This document shows positions 34,152 to 45,834 of a DNA stretch of 64,000 nt, in pieces (position 1 is the stretch's first letter; the number at the start of each line of letters is the position of its first letter). The notes under the pieces were generated by a model, which was given only the letters and a program-made list of their open reading frames with translations, did no database searches and was not told the DNA's origin. This stretch comes from Monodelphis domestica. Taxonomy: Eukaryota; Chordata; Mammalia; Didelphimorphia; Didelphidae. A program made the position numbers and the translations under genes. The stretch spans positions 51,607,816-51,671,815 of the forward strand of contig NC_077232.1 in the NCBI RefSeq assembly GCF_027887165.1, in the 5' to 3' direction.

Positions 34152-34784
34152 AAATAATAAATATTTCCTGGATCAGAATGAGTTTATCTTTACCACTGGG
34201 CATGTTAGCATGGGGCACATTTATTTTTGATTGGAGAGAGTTGACATACATTAAGGGTTTCTTTGATTTCTGAGTACTAATGCTCAGAGATGCAGAAGGT
34301 AAGAAGAAAAGTGATTAAACAGAATAAAGTTGCTGGGTCACTGAGCTGGTATATATCAGCAAAGACAGCTTATAATCTTCATATTTGCTTTTTGGAGTCC
34401 CTAAAACCATTCAAATTTGAGAGGAGACCAGTTAGAAAGAGAAAATAATTACCAGAAAAAATAGTAATGAAGAAGGCAGAGAATTCTTTTAGACACATTC
34501 AAGAAACTACAATAAACATCAATGAGTGGTTCTAGTTGAAAAGGAGTGAACACAGCTTGCTATATTGAAAAGCTGATTCCTTTGAAATACCGCAGAGAAG
34601 GCAAATGTTAAAATAGTCAAATTTTCAGTTGGACATTTTGAGGCATTATATAATGTGACATTATCCTTGTACATGAAAAGCCTTAGAGAGGATGAGAACA
34701 GGGGCCAAGCCCTTGGTCTCTCTGTTAGATATGAAGTTGACATGTACAGTTTTTCATCATGAGCCAAGTCTGGTCAATCAATCA

Positions 34785-35110
34785 AAGAAGCAAATTTCCA
34801 TTAAGTCTCTATTATACGCCAGGCACGGAACTAGGTGATAGGGATATTACAATAAAAAATGAAACTGTTCCTGCTCTCTTGGGGCTTATATTCTAGCAGG
34901 GTCATATTATAGATATATAAACATATTCAAAATTACCATCTATAAACATGTAATTATAAAATGCACATAAAGCAGATCGATGATAATATTGCAGAAGAAT
35001 TATCAGCAGCAGGAAAAAACAAACAAATGACTTGAAAGGCTTCATGAAGGAAGAGATATTTGGAAGCCTGGACAACTTAGAGCTAGTTATTTCAATTAAG
35101 ATTGAAAATA
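34785..35110 (-). mobile_element. L2 LINE 3' end
   Basis: Antisense: 'attaagtctctattatacgc', 'caggcacggaactaggtgat', 'cttggggcttatattctagc', 'ggcttcatgaaggaagaga', 'gaagcctggacaactt'. Confidence 0.7.
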
Positions 35111-35148
35111 ATCCTACGGAGTGGTAGTAAAGATATGAAGTTCCCTAT

Positions 35149-35607
35149 TGTTAAAATTGATAAATCTGGAGCTAAGAAACCCCAGCTAGGCAACAGGAAG
35201 TCAACAAACCCCAGCTAGGCAATGGGAAGCCAACAAGCAACTCCTGTCAGGTTTTGTAGGGGACAGTTAATGGTTGCCAACAACACATTCCAAAAACTCA
35301 GGACTTTCCAGTATCCCCTCACCCCCAGAGACTGGGACTCCCCACCTTTCTCAGGGACATCCAATTCAATTAATCCAGGTAATTCACCCTCCCCAAAGAC
35401 AACCAATAAAGGTGACCCTAGTTGTTCTACCCTTGAAACCCTAATTCTATAAGATCTCATGATCCCTGACCCTGGTGGGACTCTGCAGCCACCTCTACTA
35501 GCATCAGACTCCCCTTTACTGCTTCTTTCCTCTATTAAAGCTTTTCTCTATTACCTTGCTTTAGTCTCAATATTTCTGGAGTTGAACCCCCATCAGCCAT
35601 ATTGACA
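35149..35607 (+). mobile_element. Solo LTR, 459 bp, with perfect 5-bp duplications
   Basis: Ends TGTTAAAATTG...ATTGACA, flanked by CCTAT on both sides (35144-35148 and 35608-35612). It contains a CCAAT box (about 35403), a TATA-like 'tctataaga' (about 35446) and an ATTAAA polyadenylation signal (about 35533), giving plus orientation. A 29-bp unit is tandemly duplicated in its upstream part (35177-35205 and 35206-35234). A class I endogenous retrovirus is likely. It appears whole as a solo LTR, and intact duplications suggest moderate age. Confidence 0.85.
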
Positions 35608-35719
35608 CCTATATTTTCTTTCCCTGTTTGTGCAAACATAGCTGTACTTCTTAATTTTTTTATTTCTTCATGCAAATTATACTAACTTTTTGCATTTGAA
35701 AGCATTTGTATTTTTTAGA

Positions 35720-35965
35720 ATCTTGAATCCTAGAAACTACATTTCCCATAATTCCCTTTCCCTTTTTCTGGTATGTGCATCATTGGTTAATTTGGTATTC
35801 AGTTATGGTTTTGGCTCTCTCTCCCAGGCTAGCTCTAGCTGGATGCACATGGAGGTAGGGAGTAGCTGACGAAAGAAGCTTTTCTCTGGATTTTTCTTTC
35901 CCTTTGTTCTAAGTTGATATTAATAAATAGTATTAAATATAATACTTGGAGTATTGGATATTAAT
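35720..35965 (+). mobile_element. Possible LTR fragment (family shared with 38284)
   Basis: Shares 'aactacatttcccataattccc'-type wording (split: 'aactacatttccca' + 'taattccc') and a 'ttaataaatagtattaaat' end with 38284-38561. Boundaries are unclear. An old MaLR-like LTR is possible. Confidence 0.35.
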
Positions 35966-36104
35966 TTTAATCTTTATACATTCATTCTATTGATTGCTTT
36001 CTATCTTTCATCTTTTCTTAGGATCATCACATTTGAATCCCAAATCAGATTTATTATTTGTTGTACTTAAGTTTTTACTGTATTTCTAATGAAGTTTTTT
36101 TTTA

Positions 36105-36275
36105 AGAACACTAAAATAGACAGGAGAGCTAGATTCTAGTTCTGGTTCTGCCATTAACTGGTTTTGTGATATTGTTAAGTCATTTAATTTCTTTGGGCTT
36201 TGACTACATCATTTGAGGAACAAAGAAGAGAGTTGGGCAGGTGATCTGCATGCCTTCTTCTAGCTATAGAATTCC
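36105..36275 (+). mobile_element. MIR-type CORE-SINE
   Basis: Sense: 'gagagctagattctagttct', 'gttaagtcatttaatttctt', 3' 'gccttcttctagctatagaa'. Confidence 0.65.
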
Positions 36276-36319
36276 AATTGTATAATAAATAAAGAAAGCC
36301 TGTAGAGTTGCATGGACTA

Positions 36320-36495
36320 TGCTACTGGATATGCCAGAATATGGGCTTGGAGTTAGATGGCTTAGGTTTAAAATGGTAGCCTTAATATTGTGTATCTGTG
36401 TGACTTTAATCAAACCATTGAATTCCCACCAATTACAAATTTCTTGTTGGCAAAATGAGGAGATTAACTCAGTGACCTATAAGGTACCTTCCATC
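36320..36495 (+). mobile_element. MIR-type CORE-SINE
   Basis: Sense: 'ttggagttagatggcttagg', 'ctgtgtgactttaatcaaac', 'ggcaaaatgaggagattaac'. Confidence 0.6.
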
Positions 36496-37169
36496 AGTGA
36501 GTCTGATTTTTTATGGTCAATCTTTTCTCCTTTGTGATTAAAAATAAACAATGAAAATTTATAATGTGTACTTGAGAACTTGGGGTATGTATGTGTGTTG
36601 AAAACAAAAAGCATTTCATGATGTCAGAGGTAGAAAATGGTGTGATATATTTCATGTTGCAGGATATGGCCCCTTAAATAATATAGACTTAAGAAAGGTT
36701 CAGATCTGTTACATGAGTTTTTACATTGCTTTAAGACAATCACAGTTAATAACGATAACAACAACAAAGAGCTACAAGCTGAACTAGAAGACCAAAACAT
36801 TTTTTTCATTGGATATTTTTTCTTCCCAGACTTTCATCTTGCAAACAAGTCAAGGTTATACTATTATGAAAACAACTTTCCTGCTTTCCCAATCATTGGA
36901 AATCAGGGATCTCAGAGCATTTAAGGCAGATCTTATAAGACATTAAAATTCGACATTAAAAAAGCAAAAATTTTAAACAAGTTTTCTAAGATTTTTGAGC
37001 TAGATATAGGTAAATGTCTAAATAGATTAGAACTCTGGCCTTTGTACTCTAAGTACAATGCTCTTTCCCCAAAGATCATTATATTCCTTCTTGATACCAA
37101 AGCCTTCTCTCTGTTGATTATCTCTAATTTATCCTCTTCATATTTGATTGCACATGATATTTTCAATAA

Positions 37170-37360
37170 TACCCATTAGAATGTGAACTCTTTGAGAGTA
37201 AGGAGTGTATGTTTGTGTGTCTCTTTTGTCTTTGTTTGTATGTTTGTCATCTATCTTTTGGTCTTGTTTTGTTTATTTCCAACCCTTAATACATAATACA
37301 ATGCCTAGCACATAATAGATATTTAATAAGTGCTTCTTGATTTGTATTGACACTACTGGG
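37170..37360 (+). mobile_element. L2 LINE 3' end
   Basis: Sense: 'cccattagaatgtgaactct', 'tgcctagcacataatagata', 'tttaataagtgcttcttga'. Confidence 0.85.
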
Positions 37361-37459
37361 CTTAATTATTAACCTAATAAATGTCTCAGTTCTATATGCT
37401 ATTATTAAAATATTTTGTTTTTATGAAAATAAAAATTGTTATAGTAATAGTCTTTTAAT

Positions 37460-38110
37460 TGGTGACTCTTACTCCAATTTCTTCCCACTACAATCATGCT
37501 CTATTTAGCTGCCAGTGACTTTCCTGGAGTAAGTTTGACCATATCAGCTTCATACACAATAAACTCCAATGGCTTTCCATTACTTCCAAAATCAAATATA
37601 GCATCCTCTGTTGGCCACTTAAAGCCCATCAAAACTTGGCTTCCTCCTACCTTCCCAGTTTTCATATACAGTACTTCAATGTGTTTTATGACTGTAGGGA
37701 TACAGCTAAATTGACCTATCTATTGCTCTTCACACATTACACTTCATCTCTGACTCTGAATTTGTACTGGTTGCCACCATGTCACAAATTCTCTTTGTCC
37801 TCAGTTTTACCTCCTAGTCTCCATGACTTCATTCAAGATTCAGGTCAAGTATACCACTATAGGAAGTTGTTCCTGGTCTCTGTCTCTGTCTCTCTCTCTT
37901 TCTCTCTCTGTCTGTTTCCGTCTGTCTGTCTGTCTCTCCCTCCTCCTCCACTATACTTGTCTCCTTCCTCTGAGTTAATTTCCATTGAAAATGTTGCATA
38001 ACATATATTTTGTGTATACATGCTATATATTTGGATGATGATTTTCTCATTTAGGATGAGCTCCTTAAGATCTGAAACCACAAATGAGCTTTTCTTTGTG
38101 TAACCCAAAC
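37460..38110 (+). mobile_element. L2 LINE fragment with embedded CT repeat
   Basis: Sense: 'aactccaatggctttccatt', 'cttaaagcccatcaaaact', 'ttcttgtc'-less middle, 'ggaagttgttcctggtctct', end 'aggatgagctccttaagatc'. The CTGTCT repeat 37876-37940 lies inside. Confidence 0.7.
37876..37940. repeat. (CTGTCT)n microsatellite
   Basis: CT-rich simple repeat expanded within L2. Confidence 0.85.
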
Positions 38111-38283
38111 TTCAAATCTGAAAATCTGATGGATTTATATAATACTTTCTAAGATGATGAAGAAAATAATGAAGAGAGATCTGAAGCAGAAAATCATTCT
38201 TCATTCCTGCTTTGAAAGAGGTGTGTGCAAACTCTTGTTAAGAAGAGATATAAGGACAGAAATAAGAAATAAGAAACTTCAGA

Positions 38284-38561
38284 TGTGTAGGATGTATAAA
38301 TGGAGATCTTGAGCCTTTGGACTTTATCTCCCAGAAGTCCCTTAATATTTCCCAAAATTCCCTTTTCCCGGATCCCCCTGTTTTGCAAGATTGTATTTAA
38401 GTGGCGGTAACTCCTCTCTCTTCCTCTCTTGGACCTGCATTGGGGCTGAAGTCAGGCAGTTCTTTTATTTTAGTTATTAGTAATAAAACTTTATAAAATA
38501 TACTACTTACTTATTGATTGTTAATTTTAAAACCCACAAGGAGAAAGCTGGTTTTCTAACA
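38284..38561 (+). mobile_element. Possible LTR fossil
   Basis: TG...ACA ends, a TATA-like 'tgtatttaag' (about 38391) and AATAAA near 38482 suggest an LTR. No target duplication was found. Confidence 0.35.
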
Positions 38562-39214
38562 TATTCCTGACATCCATGTTGCAACCCTAAAATCTGGGGA
38601 AATTTCTTCGTGAAATAGATTAGACTCTTTCTTTATTGATTGAAAAGAACCAGTAGAAGAATCCATTCACTTTGAAATTTGTTACAGTCTAATCAGAATA
38701 GCTTCTCTAATTCTGGTTTGCTATTTGCTAATTTCTATTTGTAATCCCTTTTGTGTAATACATATTTCATGGCAAGAAGTCATACCTTGATGTAAAACTG
38801 AGTTATTTCTTCTCTTTTAAAAGATATAGGCAAAGAAAGAGACTGGTACCAATAAATGTCATTTTCCTAAACCTGCAAAAATTAAGGAGTAAAACTGATA
38901 AAATCCTAGTCTTATTTCAGAAATCCTTTTCTCAAATAGCATTGGCACCTTTCCGATTCCCTTTGCTTCCTGTCCCTTTTGATTGGTGGACTAAAAGCAT
39001 TAAACTCATTCCAAGCGTTTCTTTCACAGAGAGCTGGGGTCTGGATTTTTCCCAGCTAACTGTCCACTTTCCATCTGCATCACTGCTTACTTTGAACTTC
39101 ATGAAACATAACGCTCTCCATGCCAAGCACTTCCTAATGTCTCCCATCCCCCTATTTTCTTTGCTTCCTTTTAGGTGTTGCCTTTCCCTGTCAGCTTGGG
39201 CAACTAATTGGAAC

Positions 39215-39450
39215 AATGGATAGAATAGCAGATATAGACTAAGGAAGAATCATTTTCTTGAGTTCAAATCTGGACTCAGATACTTATCAACCCTAAGCTA
39301 GAAATTTAACCCTGTTTTCTCCATTTCCTCATCTGCAAAATGAGCTGGAGGAGTAAATGGCAAACAGTCCAAAAACCATTTTTCCAAGAAAATTCCAGAT
39401 GCAGGCATGAAGATTTGGGCACAATTGAATGATCAAACAGCAACAAAATT
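39215..39450 (+). mobile_element. tRNA-derived marsupial SINE
   Basis: Sense: 'cttgagttcaaatctggact', 'tcctcatctgcaaaatgagc', 'ggaggagtaaatggcaaac', tail 'gaatgatcaaacagcaac'. Confidence 0.85.
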
Positions 39451-39550
39451 AGATTGTAAGTTACTTAAAGGCAGGGACTAACTTTTTTTTTGTATTTGCA
39501 TCCCTAGCACTTATCAAAGTGCCTCATAAATCAGGTATTAAATAACTGGG

Positions 39551-39606
39551 TATTGCACTGTATCGTATCATATCATATCATATGTTATATTTTATCATGT
39601 CATATT
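39551..39606. repeat. (TATCA)n short array
   Basis: About eight degenerate five-base units following an L2-like tail 'gcacttatcaaagtgcctc'. Confidence 0.75.
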
Positions 39607-39824
39607 GTCAATTGCTTTAGAGCTTGTTTTAGTTGATTACACATATATTAATCCACTATTCTGAAATTTATAAAGTATAGAATTTCCCTTTATTTTTTGT
39701 GTTGACCAATATTATAGTTCTTTTTTATAATGATTAATCAAATATGATCAATTTCCTTCTATATACAAATCACTAGATTTGAAACTGTATATCGGAGACA
39801 AAAACCAAAGACAATTTTAGGATC

Positions 39825-39970
39825 CTTGATCTAGAGCTGAAAGGCAAATTCAAAATCATCTGAAAACCTACTCATTTAATTCACAAATGATGAAACTGAA
39901 GCCAAGGTCACCCAACTAATAACAGATCCTTGAATCCAAATATAAGCTACTTTCTTTTGTACTCTGCTGT
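39825..39970 (-). mobile_element. MIR/THER-type CORE-SINE
   Basis: Antisense 'gatctagagctgaaaggcaa', 'atgatgaaactgaagccaag'. Confidence 0.65.
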
Positions 39971-40029
39971 TTTTCAATAAATTCCTTTCCCTAAAGGAGT
40001 TTACATTCTTATTTATTTAGTAAAATTTT

Positions 40030-40110
40030 AGGGTTGGTCCACTTGTCTGGGTCTGAGTGATAGCGTGGCCACTTTTAGTACCTGTGTGAACTTGGGCAAG
40101 TGGCTTAACA
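40030..40110 (+). mobile_element. SINE fragment
   Basis: Sense 'tgtgtgaacttgggcaagtg gcttaac'. Confidence 0.45.
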
Positions 40111-40139
40111 TATTATTATTATTATTATTAATATATTTA

Positions 40140-40270
40140 GAGCAGAAGAGGGCCTTAACGATTTCTTAGTCCCAACCATTACACTGATGTGAAAACTGAG
40201 GCTCAGAGAAGTGATATGATTCACTAAAGGTCAAAGAGGTTGTAGAGCTTGCAGTGGAACCCAAGTCCTT
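40140..40270 (-). mobile_element. MIR/THER-type CORE-SINE
   Basis: Antisense 'agagcagaagagggccttaa', 'aaaactgaggctcagagaag', 'cagtggaacccaagtccttg'. An ATT microsatellite lies just upstream. Confidence 0.7.
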
Positions 40271-40279
40271 GAAGAGAAG

Positions 40280-40570
40280 ATCAAAGAAACTGACATTTAT
40301 TAAGTATTTAATAATATAATAATTTAAAAAATATTCCAGTAATTGTGAGTTATAAGAAACAGAAAAAAGCCCCTCATCAAGGAGCTTACATTCCAATGCA
40401 TTCAAAATCAATATAGGTAGCTTGGTAAGAGTAGTCACTACTACATGATTAATATCAGAAATTAGAAAATCCCTGATATAGAAAAGTTGTACTTGAGCTA
40501 AGTCTTGAAGAAAACCACAGATGCCAAGATTTGGAACTGAAAAAAGAGTTCCTTCCAACACTGGACACTG
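40280..40570 (-). mobile_element. L2 LINE 3' end
   Basis: Antisense: 'tgacatttattaagtattta', 'catcaaggagcttacattcc', 'acttgagctaagtcttgaag'. Confidence 0.65.
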
Positions 40571-40584
40571 AACCACTTGAGCTT

Positions 40585-40775
40585 ATTCTTTCCTTTTAAG
40601 TCTTAACTTCTGTTCTAGAATCAATACTGTCTATTGGTTCCAAGATACAAGAGCAATAAGGGCTAGGCAGTGACTTGCCCAGGGTATCACAACTAGGAAG
40701 TGTCTGAGGTCAGATTTGAACCAAGGTCCTACCACCTTTAGGTCTGGCTCTTTATCCACTGAGCCACCTCGTTTC
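40585..40775 (-). mobile_element. tRNA-derived marsupial SINE, second subfamily
   Basis: Antisense partner of the type at 16330: 'tctgttctagaatcaatact', 'gacttgcccagggtatcaca', head 'tctttatccactgagccacc'. Confidence 0.88.
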
Positions 40776-40879
40776 TCCTCAGACTTATTATTTCAAATTA
40801 TCACCTTTGAGCTCACTTTGGGCAAGTCACTAATCAGGTCAAAAGGAAATCGAATTTAGGAATTCCTGTCAACTGGGGG

Positions 40880-41640
40880 AGTCCCCTAAAAGGCAACTTC
40901 TTTACCAAATCGCTATTTCCCTCAGCCTTCCTTCAAAGCACCAGCGAAAGACCTCAGGCAAAGGCAATAATGCATTTTAGAAATGTGACGAGGAGGGGCA
41001 CCTTAATCAGACAGACATTGGAACATTCAAACCAGCTTTACCATCCTGTCGCACATCCATGAGCAGTCACTGATGAGAAGAAATGAAAGAGGGAGCTCAG
41101 TCAGGGCACAAACAGCACACCCCAAATAAAGCAACAGATGCAAAATCCAATATTTGCAGGGGATGCTGAGCAGAAGAGAAATAAAATAGGTTGCCAAAGA
41201 TTTAAAGGGACACGGAAAGACCAAGAAGAGAATTTTCCAGAGTGGCTCGTTGCCATGGAGATTGTGCCACATCTATCTTGCATGGCAGTCGATTAGATGC
41301 TTATTATGGGAATTATTATTAACATTATCAGCCATCAGTTCCTTCCTTCAATATTGTTATAAATTCAGACGGGATGAGGAAATAAACCCATTAAGCTGCC
41401 ATTGTTAAAAGTCAGTGATGTGCCCCCTCGCTGATTGCAGCGCCAGAAATACACCAGGGTGCTGGGCGAGAAGATTTGCTTCATGCCAACTTGGAAACAA
41501 TACCCTGGGAACAAAAGTCCCTATGTCAGTGGCTTCATGCTTTCCATTCAGTGCTAAAGAAGATGAAACTTGGCAACTGTTGTGTATGGCCAATGTAGAA
41601 CTGGAAGAATTCCAAACAAAAAGACAAAAACGCCTGGTTA
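40880..41640. promoter_or_regulatory. Repeat-free, motif-rich stretch (enhancer/CNE candidate)
   Basis: About 760 bp free of recognisable repeats and higher in complexity than its neighbours. It holds an X-box-like GTTGCCATGGAGAT (41249-41262), a SOX-like CCATTGTTA (about 41398), and several ATTA cores. Open frames on both strands (about 80 codons) show no recognisable protein. Function is inferred from texture and motifs alone. Confidence 0.35.
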
Positions 41641-41854
41641 CAGGAAAACAAGTCAGATAGTATGGCATATCAATGGAATTAGGAATAAAGGTTCTAGTCT
41701 ATTCAGTGCCCTTCAGTAATGGAGTGGCCCTTCATCTCAGTGAGAGTGAAATGAGAGAATCAGATTGGATGTTCTGTTTGATAATGATTACTGACACCTA
41801 GAGAGTGTTTTAAATATTTTAAAATCTCTTAAAATATAGAATCTAAATTGATCC

Positions 41855-42000
41855 TATGATAATTCTCTGATTTAAATGATATAGGAATTGTTAACCCCAT
41901 TTCAAAGGTAAGCATATTGAGATTCAGAGGATAAGTGAATCATCCATAGTCACACAGTTAATAAGTATCTGTGGAGATAATTAAATTCAAAGTTTCAATT
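41855..42000 (-). mobile_element. MIR-type CORE-SINE
   Basis: Antisense 'accccatttcaaaggtaagc', 'catagtcacacagttaataa'. Confidence 0.6.
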
Positions 42001-42900
42001 ACCTATCTTCCCTTCTCTGCCCCCTTAATCTTTTTTTCTAACCATCTTCCTCCTGCTAACACATTGAGAGAAAAAAAGAAAAAGAAAAGAATATCATTTT
42101 AAAGAATAGGAAAAAATAGAAAAGAAAGGAAAAGATTACCCATATAATGATACAGGACAATTCCAAAGGACTAATAATAAGGAAGGTAATCCGATACCTT
42201 AGACAGGAACTGACAGAATCTGAATGCAAATTGAAGCATTTAATTATTTATTTCCTCCATGAATTTTCTCTAGTATGTGAAATGTGTCTTCTTTCATAAC
42301 TTTGCATCACTTCACAGAGGTCTTTCCTGTTTTTTCTGAAAGTGTAGATTTTCTTATTTCTCATGGTACTAATAATAGAGTTTTTAAAATATTACTTCTA
42401 TTGTCATAAAATATATAGCATTTTGAAAATCTTTCCTCCACCAAAAACAAGACCATGCAATACTTTTGTGTTATTATAATAGTGGTTTTATGTTATAACC
42501 ATTTTTTAATTTTTATGTTTATGATCAGCTTGGTTTTTTTTAATTCTAAACAAAATATACTTCCAATTTCTCATTATTTTAAGTTGAGCATTTATTTTTC
42601 ACACATGGATAAAAATTGAAAAAAAATAAGAAAATAAAAACAAAGTCTACACTGGTTATGTTCCTAGAAATTTTCTCGTTTTTTTTCCTCACTCTTGTTC
42701 TCCTTCCTTATCTTTCTGTTTCTCTCTTCTATGTCTCTGTCTTTCTATCCTCTTCCTTCTAAATAAACTTTCATTTTTTTTTCCATATTAGAGGGGAAAT
42801 TCAACAGCTCTATGACAGCTTTTTTGTAACTTCCAACTGAGGATATATAGTATTATGACCTCTTCTTGATTAACCTATTTTGGTTCTCTATGAGAGTCTT
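42000..42900. other. AT-rich stretch, nothing recognised
   Basis: Poly-purine and poly-T tracts, with no family or gene identified. Confidence 0.5.
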
Positions 42901-42921
42901 AAAAAGATAAATAGACTTTAG

Positions 42922-42980
42922 TGATCTTTGTTTCTAATGAATAACATTGGAAAATGACCAAATAAAATAAATGCTTAAAA
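42922..42980 (+). mobile_element. Extremely 5'-truncated LINE insertion (tail only)
   Basis: About 55 bp ending 'ggaaaatgaccaaataaaat aaatgctt' plus an A-run. It is flanked by 21-bp duplications 'aaaaagataaatag(a/t)ctttag' at 42901-42921 and 42981-43001 (20 of 21 identical). Its 3' end matches the LINE part of the 5S chimera at 27467-27495. Confidence 0.85.
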
Positions 42981-43059
42981 AAAAAGATAAATAGTCTTTA
43001 GCTTTGTAAGGAAGAGAAAAAAAAAGAAATCCTAAATGGTAAATGAGTAGAGAATCACT

Positions 43060-43190
43060 TCAACATGAAATTTCTGAGAGTCAGAGAATAAAAATATTAT
43101 CCCAATTTCATGGATGAAGAAACGGAGGTTCACTATCAGAGCATTGATTCAAACCTAAGTCTTCCACAAACTAGCCTACTATACAGTTTG
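43060..43190 (-). mobile_element. MIR-type CORE-SINE
   Basis: Antisense 'atcccaatttcatggatgaa gaaacggagg', 'gattcaaacctaagtcttcc'. Confidence 0.6.
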
Positions 43191-43194
43191 ATTC

Positions 43195-43650
43195 ATTCAT
43201 CAGTGGGTCAGGATTGGTAAGGGAAGAGAATGAGGGCAGGGATGATGGTTTCAGAGAGTACTTGGGGAAAGAGGCAGAGATTTCATGGTCACAAATAAGA
43301 AATTGGTTAAGGATTAAAACATAGGAATGATTAAAGTTTGTGATCAGAAAAAGGACATTCAGATTTAGTTTTACTTCCATACATGGAAGGGGAACAGATG
43401 GCTAATGTAAGATCAAGAGTCATGGCCATCACGGAGTATAGCTGAAGTGAGATAGAAAAATAATACATCACTGGAGTTAAATAGATTGAGGAATTAGGAA
43501 GCTGCCTATGTATATTGAAGTCACTTAGAATAAGGAAGGATGGGGATGAAGACTATGAGGTGAGTACTCAATTCATTTTAAAAAGGAGGGAAAATATTCT
43601 GGAGACCAGTTTGTGATAAATACTAGAATCTGAATGGCTTATAAATTTGA
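43195..43650 (-). mobile_element. L2/CR1-clade LINE endonuclease region
   Basis: Antisense: 'tatattgaagtcacttagaa' and 'gatggggatgaagactatga' correspond to the remembered L2/CR1 endonuclease segment (GDFNIHID). Decayed. Confidence 0.45.
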
Positions 43651-44079
43651 ATTAAATGAGCTGCAAAAAAAAAAAGAAAAGGAAATGTTGTAATGATTAT
43701 AAAGAGAGATGGTAATCAAGAACTAGCAAAACGATTGAAGAGATTTAAGGGAAACTTGGTAGTTAGGAGGGATTCACGACCAGGCATATGCCAAAAGGTT
43801 TAAGGAGAAAGTAAGGGAAAAGTTTAGATCTAAAGAAAATCTATTCATTAGAGAGCAGGCATTAAAGAAGGCACAAAGAGAAAAGGCAGACATATCTAGA
43901 GTGGACCATTGGAGGTAATGGTGGTGAGTTGAATTTGAAGATGAGAATTAGGAAGAAGGCAGCTGAGATAAGGGCAAGGGATTATGTTGTGGCAGCCAGG
44001 GATCATTCTCATAGATATGAAGAGAGTAGAAGATGGGAATATACCACCCTTTGGAAAAAGAGTCCATGTAGATTAATGA

Positions 44080-45830
44080 GCTCTACCTTTTAGAAGGCTT
44101 GAGGTCAATGAATTATTTTGGCAGTTTTCAAAGCTATGGCTTGCTCTATGGCTGTGAGCAAGATGAGGATAGAGGAAGTGGTTTGTCTCATTATGGGAAT
44201 TCCCTTTCCTCTCCTCCCCTCCAAAGTAGGACCCAGTTAAACTGACAGAAGAACCACTTCCTTATATGATTGAGGCTAAAGCTGAACCCAGGACATCCTG
44301 TCCTGATGCTACTTATCTACATCTTTGCTTACGATAGAAGAATAACATGAGAATTAATTAAGAAAGCTTTATTTGAATAAGAAATTAGTGGCTATAGAAG
44401 CTTCTATGCTTCTGGACTATATTTTTGTGCTATTTAAATTTTGATGCCCTGCTGCAAATTCCTGATTAACTCAAAATAGTTATAGTTCTAGCAGTGCATT
44501 CATGCATATATGATCATGCAATTAATGATGACAGTTCTGTTTCCCTCCAGTTTTTATTATCATGTTGGCTTGGGGGCACAGTGAGGGGATTAAGATTCAG
44601 GGAAAAAGTAGATACTGTTTTTAGGCATATAAATATGTGTATTCATATAAATGCATGTAATATATATGGATATATAGATATACTCAATAAATGAGGCATA
44701 CACATATATAACACATGTTCCATGCATGCATGCATATGGATATATCCAAATAAGCATGAGAGTGCTCATATACAAGCATATATTTATACATATCTTAATA
44801 TATCAACTGAATTTTATGTGATATAAATTTTTCACAATTTTTACATTCATAAGGAGACTCTCTTGCTCTTAAAAGAAATCGCATTGCAATGTTCCTTGAT
44901 AGCAAGAAGAATTTTGTTCACATATGTGCCTTTAAAAAGGGGAAAACAAGAATTAAAGAAAATCCATCAAACTTTGAAGCTTCAAAGGAAGTCTGAATGG
45001 AAAGAATGATGCTTCAATCTCCCAAATGAGCATAAAAATCTCATTTAAAAAATAGAAATATGAGTCGAACCATTTCTTCCATCACTTTTGAAATGTGACT
45101 GTTTTGATGAATGTTTTATTGGTTGTTTTAAAGGTCTCAGTGACTCTTGTACTGGGATCTTTACAAGAATTTAAGAAGGTTGAAAGCATAGGACATTTTC
45201 ACTTTACTCTTTTTTAGAATGTGTCAAATAAAGGCTGTCATTTAGAAATGATGCTGTGGTGCATCTTCTTTCATCTGAGGAACAACTGTCTCTTTTTTTG
45301 CAAAGGCAGACTGATGTTTTTTATCTTATAATTAGAGGGAAGGACCCTCCACTGGTGGCTAGCTGTTGTTTGTTATATGGCACTAGATGTAGGGAGAAAA
45401 ACAGGCAAAAGTAGAGAATGGCTTTTAAAAAAAAACTCATTCCTCTGCTAAGCATGAGGAATACTATATGTAGATATATGCATGTGTATGACATGTAGAT
45501 CTGTACACATATACCACAAACAGGCATATACATAGAAACATGCATCAGTGGATATGTACATATATATATAATACATTTTTATTTCATACTCACAATCATA
45601 TGGGAGAAAAATAAATAAGGCATAAAGCAAATGGATATATGAGAAATATTATATACTATTACATGCATAAATGTCCTTAACTTATGGTTCAATCATAAAT
45701 CCACACAAATGTGCCCATATGTGAATATGTACATTGTTGGTTGCTGTATAAACACATGTGCACATGGATATTTACATGAATAGTTATGCATATGTTCATG
45801 CATAGCCTTAATATAAGAGACAAAATAAAA
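44080..45830. other. AT-rich stretch with alternating purine-pyrimidine tracts
   Basis: ATAT/CATG-type alternating tracts at about 44630-44800 and 45460-45780. No gene or assigned repeat. Frames rich in Tyr-Met-His-Ile come from 'atgcatatacat' wording and are not proteins. Confidence 0.6.
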
Positions 45831-45834
45831 CCAA

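Noticed and set aside
35222-35452. A 76-81 codon frame on both strands with Pro/Thr-rich content.
   Set aside because: It lies wholly within the solo LTR 35149-35607 and reflects its composition.
41415-41660. Overlapping frames of about 80 codons on both strands, possibly an exon.
   Set aside because: No family recognised, no flanking splice signals that fit, and both strands are open equally, so it is better explained as non-coding unique sequence.
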